The notes under the pieces are model-generated. The model ran no database searches. It saw only the letters and a program-made list of their open reading frames with translations, and had not been told where the DNA came from. A stretch of 64,000 nucleotides of DNA. It comes from Pristionchus mayeri (lineage: Eukaryota > Nematoda > Chromadorea > Rhabditida > Neodiplogasteridae). Position 1 is the stretch's first letter. Each line of letters opens with the position of its first letter. Positions 57,536-64,000 of the stretch are shown here, piece after piece. The stretch covers positions 310,001 through 374,000 of the forward strand of contig BTRK01000003.1 of assembly GCA_036245805.1 (NCBI GenBank). Direction: 5' to 3'. The position numbers and the translations under genes are program-made.

Positions 57536-58781
57536 GGGAGTATGTAAATAATTGACCGACCAAATAGCGTGGCGTATCGTTTCTCGAACTGCATTTTACG
57601 ACAAAAAAATAGTACAGATACAATAACTATACGGACGGTATAATGAAGAAACTGGAGGAGCCCTAATAAGTATCCTACAATAAACACCAGAATACAATAC
57701 ATACTTCGCATAATAAATGATATTTAAGGACTGCATCATCTTCTCATGGTAACAAATCAACTTAGTAATGTCCATGCATATAATCTCCCCTATACAATGA
57801 GGCAATTGTGATGCAAACATTGATATGAGTGCATCAACGGCGCTTGCACTCATGTCCGTCCTCCTGGCACTATAATTTCGCCATAATCGCAACGTTGTTC
57901 GTACGTTGTTCCTGTGATTCTTCGTTTGGTCTCTCAGGGTCAACTATACCATCCAGACACTATACCGGTGTCATATTCGGAGAATTGATAATTTTTTCGA
58001 GGACAATTTTTGTTGCGATCGCCGAAAGTACACCATGTTTGCTCTCAAGTCACATCTCGCACCACTCTGCGAAATCACAAATCACGATTATGCAAAATTT
58101 CGAGCACAACTCCACTTTGGCGACACATTCCTCTCTTCAAACATCCATTCTTGCTGGCATTTATTGTCCCACTAAATTATGATCGCAATACGGGGCATGG
58201 ACACATCAAGAACATTGGATTCATTTTCCCCAATCAAGTCGCAAATCTTTATAAAGCAATCGATTAAATCGGATTCAGACTTAATGATCGCATTAAACTC
58301 AGCTGATCCTCATGATCTCTCCACTCCCAACTCACATCTCTCTCCAAAATAAACAATCGCTTACTGACTACTCACAACAATCGTGCAGACCCTGCTTATC
58401 AGTTTGTTTCAATCATCGGTCGCGTTAATCTGTTCCCAAGTGTGAGTGGTGAATTAGCGATCTCGATTAGGGGTCCCCGAAGGGATCATAGCTTACAGAA
58501 CCACCCTCTTCCCATCCCATGATCACTCCAGTCTCTGTCGGAGAAAGGTAATGGAAAGTGAAGAGAGTATGTGATGATTAATCGTCTGCGCCCTAAATAA
58601 TGGGATGTTGTGTGAGTGTGATGGCAATGAAAGCCCAAAAATGTATCTGCGGTTGATAATCTCGGCTGTGCAAGTTATAGTGAACTCATGTGTGACTTGG
58701 AAATGGATAGTATTAAAGAAGAAATTAGCCAGTGATGATTCAGTGTGACCACTTCGACCCCTCTCCAAACAGACTTAGGAA
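57536..58781. other. Intergenic region between the P450 and the dehydrogenase, distal part
   Basis: A fragment GTTTCTCGAACTGCATTTTACG near 57578 is another MITE end. AAATTATGATCGCAATACGGGGCATGGACACATC at 58172 (given here as a location; key word GATCGCAATA) recurs diverged near 62795. Other open frames lack splice context. The promoters of the dehydrogenase should lie in the last few hundred bases. Confidence 0.5.
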
Positions 58782-61700
58782 ATGGGAGCGCAAACGACCA
58801 CACACATCTCGGTATGTTTGTGTGTTATGCTTAGTCCGAATGATTTTATAATGTCGGCTAATAATAAAATATATTTTCAGCTCGCGGACCCGAGAATAAA
58901 TCTGGGACTACTCTGGCTGACTCTTATTCCGGGACTGCCTTACCTTGCCTATTTACTACGAAGTAATTTATTGTACATTTTTTTCAAAAAAAACATTTGT
59001 AAGAATATTTATAAACAATATATATTTGCAGATGTTGCCTTCATGTGGGGCCTGGCCGCGTTCGCTCTTATTCCCATAGCCTACGCTGTTCTAAAGAAGG
59101 TGTGTATTTTTGCATCCACCACTCATTTATTCGGCTGGATTATGGTGTCGAAAATCACAGACGGACGTTAGAAACGGTTCGATTGGAGGGAGATGTGCAT
59201 TGCAAAATATATTGCAGGCCTTGTACAATTACCAAATCGGCGATCTCGACAAGCGCGCGGTTTTCATTACTGGCTGTGATTCAGGTAAGTATTCTTATTT
59301 CTAAATTCTAAACATATCTGAGCCTTCTTACTAGTAAAATGACCGTTTGCTTTTAAAAAAATACAAAATAATTCCGAAAGTTCGAATTTCCAGGATTCGG
59401 CAACCTTCTCGCGCTGAAGTGCGCGAAGAATGGCATGCCCGTGTTTGCCGGCTGTTTGACTGAGAAGGTGAGTCATTATTTCAACTCGGTACTACAGTGT
59501 CAAAAGCAGACAACATGACATATTTTGACAACAATATCTTTCCCAACTCAATTACTGTACTCGATCAGTTTCGACACACTACTTGACACCAAAGTGCTAC
59601 TAGATCACGCTAGTGTAGTCCCACAAAGCCAGCCGTGCTCGAAAATGATTATCATGCAATCGAGAATTTCAGGGCGCTGAGGCTCTCCGCAAAGCGGCTG
59701 AGGGCTTTACCGGCAAACTCGAGACAATCATCGTGAACGTCGCTTCCACCGAGAGCGTGCAGGAAGCAGCTAAGCAGCTGGACAAGCTGACCGAGAAACA
59801 TGGAGGTCGCGATATGTTCCTCCTTCAATCGTTTTAGTTTTTGAACGTAATGATGAATGTGTTTACCCTCTCTAGTGATATAAAATGACCAGATCTAAAA
59901 TGGTGTAGCCATTTTAATCTATTTTACAACATGAAAAATATGAATGCTGATTAAATCATAAGTGACGGTTAAGGTCTCCACGCAGTCGTCAACAACGCGG
60001 GTATCCTCGGACCAACTTATTTCGACGATCTGCTCAGCGTTGAACAATACAAGGAAGTCGCGGAGGTATGGTATATGCTCAAACATTTTCCAAATAACAA
60101 TATTTCATGAACTGTGTTTTCAGGTCAACACATTCGGCGTAATTCGAGTAACGCAAGCGCTCAAGCATCTGGTCAAGAAGACTCGGTGAGTGAAGAAATT
60201 TTAAATGTTTGACGAATGTAGACACATCATTTGAACAAAAGGCGAAAAAAGGCGTGTCTGTTTTTAAATAAACACAAAAATAAATATCGACTTCCAGTGG
60301 GCGAATCGTCACGATGTCCTCGGCTGCTGCCAAGGTGGGCAACTCGAACTGGGGACCGTACACGACCAGCAAATTCGCTGTGAATGGATACTGCGAGGTC
60401 ATCCGGTGGGTCATATTTGAAAATCACTATTTTCTGGAAAATATATTTGCAGCTTTTTACAAATATTCTCGGTATTTTCAGCCAATTTACATTCACAACT
60501 TCAGACAGGAACTGCGCCTCTTCGGCGTTTCTGTGCACATTCTCGAGCCGGGAATCTTCCGAACGCCAATTGCCGAGAAGAACATTGTCCTGGTAAGTGA
60601 ATCGGAGCAATGATCTCACTCTCTTCGGTTTGCACGCTCTCTCACCGGTAAGATAGACGAGAGAGCGTGCAAACTGAAGAGAGTCACACGATTGCTCGTG
60701 AATCGTTATTCAATTGTTATGATGTTATTTAGTAGTTCATATTATTGTTATTGATAATATCATTGCTCTAGTAAGCTAACAAGTTTGATATATATCCAAG
60801 GAATATTTCAGGGACTTATGAAGAATTCCGCCCCATCCTCATCTGAGCACCGATTGCCTGACATGATAAATATATTGATTGATTGATTTCAGGGACGCTA
60901 CGACGTGATCTGGGAACGGGCTCCCGAGTACGCCAAGCTGGAGTACGGCAAGGAGTTCTTCGACATGTGTGAGTAATCACGCATAGGGTTCCGGAATTGG
61001 GCGTAGTTGGACAACTTTTGGTCTATTTTCCGGTATGTTGCATGTGCCCTACATATGCGAACAATATTGTGTACATGAAACATACACGAAAATAATTCAA
61101 AAGATGCCCAATTACGCCCAATTCTGGAACCCTGATCACGCTCTTATTTTCCATCTTCTCGCATTTCAAATCGATTGAAAATATCAGCAGTTTCCTAGAC
61201 ATGTAACTTAGCGATCCATTTTTCATTTCGATTTTTTAAACACTCGTGTGCGCAATACTTGAATCATGCGCTATGAATTAGCCTAATTTCAGAGAAGACA
61301 TTGCGACTTTGTTCTAATTCGACCCAATGCCCCACAAGTAATGTTGCCCCATGCAGGTGCTGAGAGGATGTACCAGGACGTGGATATGTACGGGTCTACC
61401 AGAGTGGAACTCGTCATCGACGCCTACTTCCACGCCTTAACCGCCCGATTCCCGCATCTCCGGTACCAACTGGGCAAGGATTGCCATTACATGTGAGTAT
61501 CGGCTTCTTTTGAGCAATTGTCTCGCTCTATCCATATCATACACTCTCTCGCTCAGTTTGATGGACGAGAGTGTGTGGTTCGGAGAGAGTCAGATGATTC
61601 CTCCTTCTTTTAGTTTTTTTGCAAATTTCCTGCAAAAATTTCGTCAAGCAAAATATTTTACCTACATCACGTGACAAGTGAAGTAAGCAATATTCTACCC

Positions 61701-62083
61701 ATTTTTACAGGTACCTCCCACTGTTCTACATGCCAACGGGTCTCAGAGATGCCCTCCTTTCCCTAAAAAATATGGTGAGCGGATTTGCAATTGACAAAAG
61801 AGCTCGAAATACAGTATCCGTATACATGTATAATAGTAAAACTTTATCGACCAGAGAATCAGAAAATCAACATACCGCGGTTACGTTTACCAACTTGTAA
61901 TATAATGAACACTATCTATACACTATTGTGTTGATATTCAACAAGTTATCCACTTTCAGCACATATTTTCCATATATTCTCTATATTTTCAACAGTCAAT
62001 TATATATTTTCCAGCTCACCAACGCGCCCGTGCCTGAGTGCGCAAAGCAGAATTGGTACCAAGTACCAGAAAAATGCATGTAA
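58782..62083 (+). CDS. Membrane-anchored short-chain dehydrogenase/reductase, complete (382 aa)
   Basis: Fourteen exons: 58782-58811, 58881-58962, 59032-59099, 59218-59284, 59394-59467, 59673-59805, 59974-60065, 60124-60185, 60298-60405, 60505-60592, 60893-60968, 61357-61492, 61711-61774 and 62015-62083. Two N-terminal hydrophobic helices (LGLLWLTLIPGLPYLAYLL; VAFMWGLAAFALIPIAYAVL) precede the cofactor site FITGCDSGFG, the NNAG motif (VVNNAGILGP), the catalytic serine (IVTMSSAAA) and YTTSK. EPGIFRTPI follows as usual. The order and C-terminal extension match the retinol/17-beta-hydroxysteroid dehydrogenase branch (nematode dhs type). It would oxidise or reduce a lipid alcohol with NAD(P) at the ER. 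MITEs sit in introns 10 and 12. Confidence 0.92.
60605..60697. mobile_element. Hairpin MITE, GCTCTCTCG family (intron 10 of the dehydrogenase)
   Basis: It runs from GAGCAATGATCTCACTCTC to GAGAGTCACACGATTGCTC around CTCACCGGTAAGATAGACG. It starts 12 bp after the exon 10 donor and has not spoiled the donor. Confidence 0.87.
61512..61604. mobile_element. Diverged hairpin MITE (intron 12 of the dehydrogenase)
   Basis: It runs from GAGCAATTGTCTCGCTCTA to AGAGAGTCAGATGATTCCTC, with core ACTCTCTCGCTCAGTTTGATGG. It is closest to the copy at 28958. It lies 19 bp after the exon 12 donor. Confidence 0.75.
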
Positions 62084-64000
62084 ATAGTTCGTTCTGATGT
62101 AGATATTGCATACCATAATATTTTAAGTATCAAATAATTGATATTGTGAAAGCATTCAATCGTCACATATTCACATCGTCTATAGACGTTTATTCAAACG
62201 GTGATTCGGTTAAATAGCCACCAGTGTATGTACATATTATTTTGCGTGATATTCTTACTCCCAGTCGATAAAGAATTACTGAGCCATTCGAAACCCCACT
62301 TCATCATATTCTTCTGTTTGATTACTTCAGTTAAATTTTATCTCAGGTGGTCGGAAGATCACCGCCGGAGAGAACTTTAACAGATTTTTGGCACTGCGAC
62401 ACACTGTGGAAGGGTTCTACTTTTGGTTATCATCAGGAAGGTTATCTTCAGACAGTGATCGTGAGACCTAGTGACGATCTTCTAATCACACTATACTGTT
62501 GCCGAAAGCGCAAAATTGATCAGTTTGTCGTAGACAATATCATTAAGTGATCGACAGTGCATTAAAGTATGGAACGTGCCGAGCTTGTAAACTGAAGAGA
62601 GTCAGACCATTGCTCCGTTCTGTCTTTATTTTCCTGGGCCACGTCTCACACCAATCGGCTCCCACTCCAATTGATAACTACGACATCGAAAATATCCTCA
62701 GTTCCAAAACGTCATGCTAAAAATAATCGCTATGCATTCGTACAGGTTCCGAAATATGCGCGTCTATTCTGGCACTTAGTGCTTCTATAAATTGTGATCG
62801 CGATAAAATGGCATGGATACATCATATTAAATTAATTTAATTTAATCACTCAACAATCCAATGAATTGAGCTCTTTTCCATTTATTAACATATCCTTAAA
62901 CTTCCAAATCTGTTCTGTACAGGGAGGACAAAAATGGACTAGGCAAGCTTGAATGAGTCTCCAAGACGGGCTTCGCCGTTGAAAAATATCGGCTTGAAGC
63001 CTAATTCAACTCGGCTTGAAATACCGATTTTTTTATCACTATGTCTTCGGTGTCAATGAAAAGCGACTGGTTAGTGGACGCCGATTCCCGGACTCTCTAG
63101 GGATTATAGCAGATAAGCCCGTCCTCTGCCCTTCCGGCTCTATTCTTTATGTGTGTTCTATCGCCGGTCAGACGAGCGAAAGAGCCAAATTATAATTCCG
63201 GCTAAGGTGAGTGATAAGTGGACCTCGATTTGGTGTCTAGCTGATAAGTCCACCCTCTCCACTTCCTACCCTCTTCATTATATGTTCTCTATCACTTGTC
63301 AGAAGGACCACAGAGCAGACAGAATGAGGAGAGTCGATTCTCCGATGTTTCATCGTCAACTGCTAATCTCGGGAAACGTGAGATTTTGGCGGAGTCCACT
63401 GAGTGGACCTCAAATTTAGGTCTAGAGATTATAGATAAGCCGACCACTCTCCCCTGCAGTACTCTCTCTTGCCCATGTTGACGAAATATAATAAAAAATC
63501 GAGAACAGTTGATGATTAGCCTCCGCAGCCTCCAAGCCCGTTGAGCGAGCGCAATGGCTTAACGAAAAGACATTCTCAATTATCTTGACTATATCTCCGA
63601 CCAGACGGACGAGAGAACACGCAAAATGTCGTTTCTCCTCATCTATGATGACAAATTTCGGCAACGGTGTGCGATTAGTGGACCTCGAATTGGGGTCTAG
63701 GGATTTTGAAAGATAAGCGCACCCTCTCATCTTCCACGTTCACTATTTCATGAAGATGAAATATAACGGACAGTGAAGAGAGCAGTTCATGATTAATCGT
63801 CTAAGCCCATAAAATGTTGTGAAAGTGCGATGTCTGACATAAACGACTCTCATCATTATGAGCGCTCTATCGATGGTCCGACGAGGGGAGATAGTGTAAT
63901 AGATTAGTTTCTTCGAATTATCAGCGATTTGCCGTCTCGGCGGTTCGCGATATTTCGGACCCTGCTTGACTGGCAGGGATCGATGGTATTAAAGGCAGCG
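62084..64000. repeat. Gene-free region with about four copies of a degenerate repeat
   Basis: From about 63060, the block TTAGTGGAC(C/G)...CGA(A/T)T...TCTAG(G/A)GATTATAGATAAG...CACCCTCTC recurs near 63068, 63211, 63395 and 63677, each followed by a GTCAGACGA-type hairpin remnant. A half-hairpin of the GCTCTCTCG family (AACTGAAGAGAGTCAGACCATTGCTC region) lies at about 62590-62615. 62084-62580 holds the 3' flank of the dehydrogenase and no gene. No tRNA or exon is seen to the end. Confidence 0.55.

Noticed and set aside
57596..57943. 115-codon minus-strand frame
   Set aside because: It overlaps a MITE end and shows no motif, signal peptide or consistent exon boundaries.

Overview
This 64 kb window is animal DNA and most likely from a nematode. 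The genes have many short exons with GT donors and TTTCAG-type acceptors, and one start codon sits right behind a splice acceptor as in trans-spliced transcripts. The mobile elements are BEL/Pao, RTE and mariner types plus a very large number of small hairpin elements. A diplogastrid such as Pristionchus is possible, but that is inference. Exon coordinates were read by eye from splice signals and reading frame and should be trusted to about one base. Where I quote an amino-acid length, the exon lengths and phases add up.

Layout. 1-0.7 kb: end of an unrecognised gene. 0.8-8.0 kb: a young BEL/Pao-type LTR retrotransposon whose pol frame is broken. 8.0-9.7 kb: a 172-bp satellite (5 copies) followed by a 62-bp hairpin minisatellite. 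9.8-11.7 kb: two tandem PDZ-plus-transmembrane genes. 13.8-16.5 kb (minus): a coiled-coil gene fragment and a RING-H2 gene with an in-frame stop. 17.8-22.7 kb (minus): a His/Ala/Val-rich gene, a single-pass membrane protein and a divergent thaumatin-like secreted protein. 24.0-27.6 kb (minus): an 11-exon two-transmembrane coiled-coil protein. 27.7-35.2 kb: almost gene-free and packed with foldback elements. 35.5-42.3 kb (plus): a 13-exon mucin-stalked type I membrane protein with an antisense RTE element in intron 1 and two extra stop-containing exon copies before its transmembrane exons. 43.3-44.6 kb: a 950-bp foldback carrying coding-like sequence beside an orphan terminal exon. 45.1-45.8 kb: a small secreted protein with a GC-AG intron. 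45.9-48.0 kb (minus): a probably broken gene with a mariner in its intron. 49.6-50.6 kb (minus): a second thaumatin-like gene. 51.8-55.8 kb (minus): a complete 19-exon cytochrome P450 (CYP4-like, 495 aa). 58.8-62.1 kb (plus): a complete 14-exon membrane-anchored short-chain dehydrogenase (382 aa), head-to-head with the P450. 62.1-64 kb: degenerate repeats.

How it fits together. The P450 and the dehydrogenase are both predicted membrane-anchored oxidoreductases that diverge from one intergenic region, so a shared lipid, sterol or retinoid role is plausible but not shown. Most other genes encode small secreted or single-pass membrane proteins with no family I recognise. The dominant feature is the density of palindromic elements. 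One GCTCTCTCG-core hairpin family occurs at least nine times, several times inside introns, and four foldbacks of 0.5-1 kb could be transcribed into double-stranded RNA.
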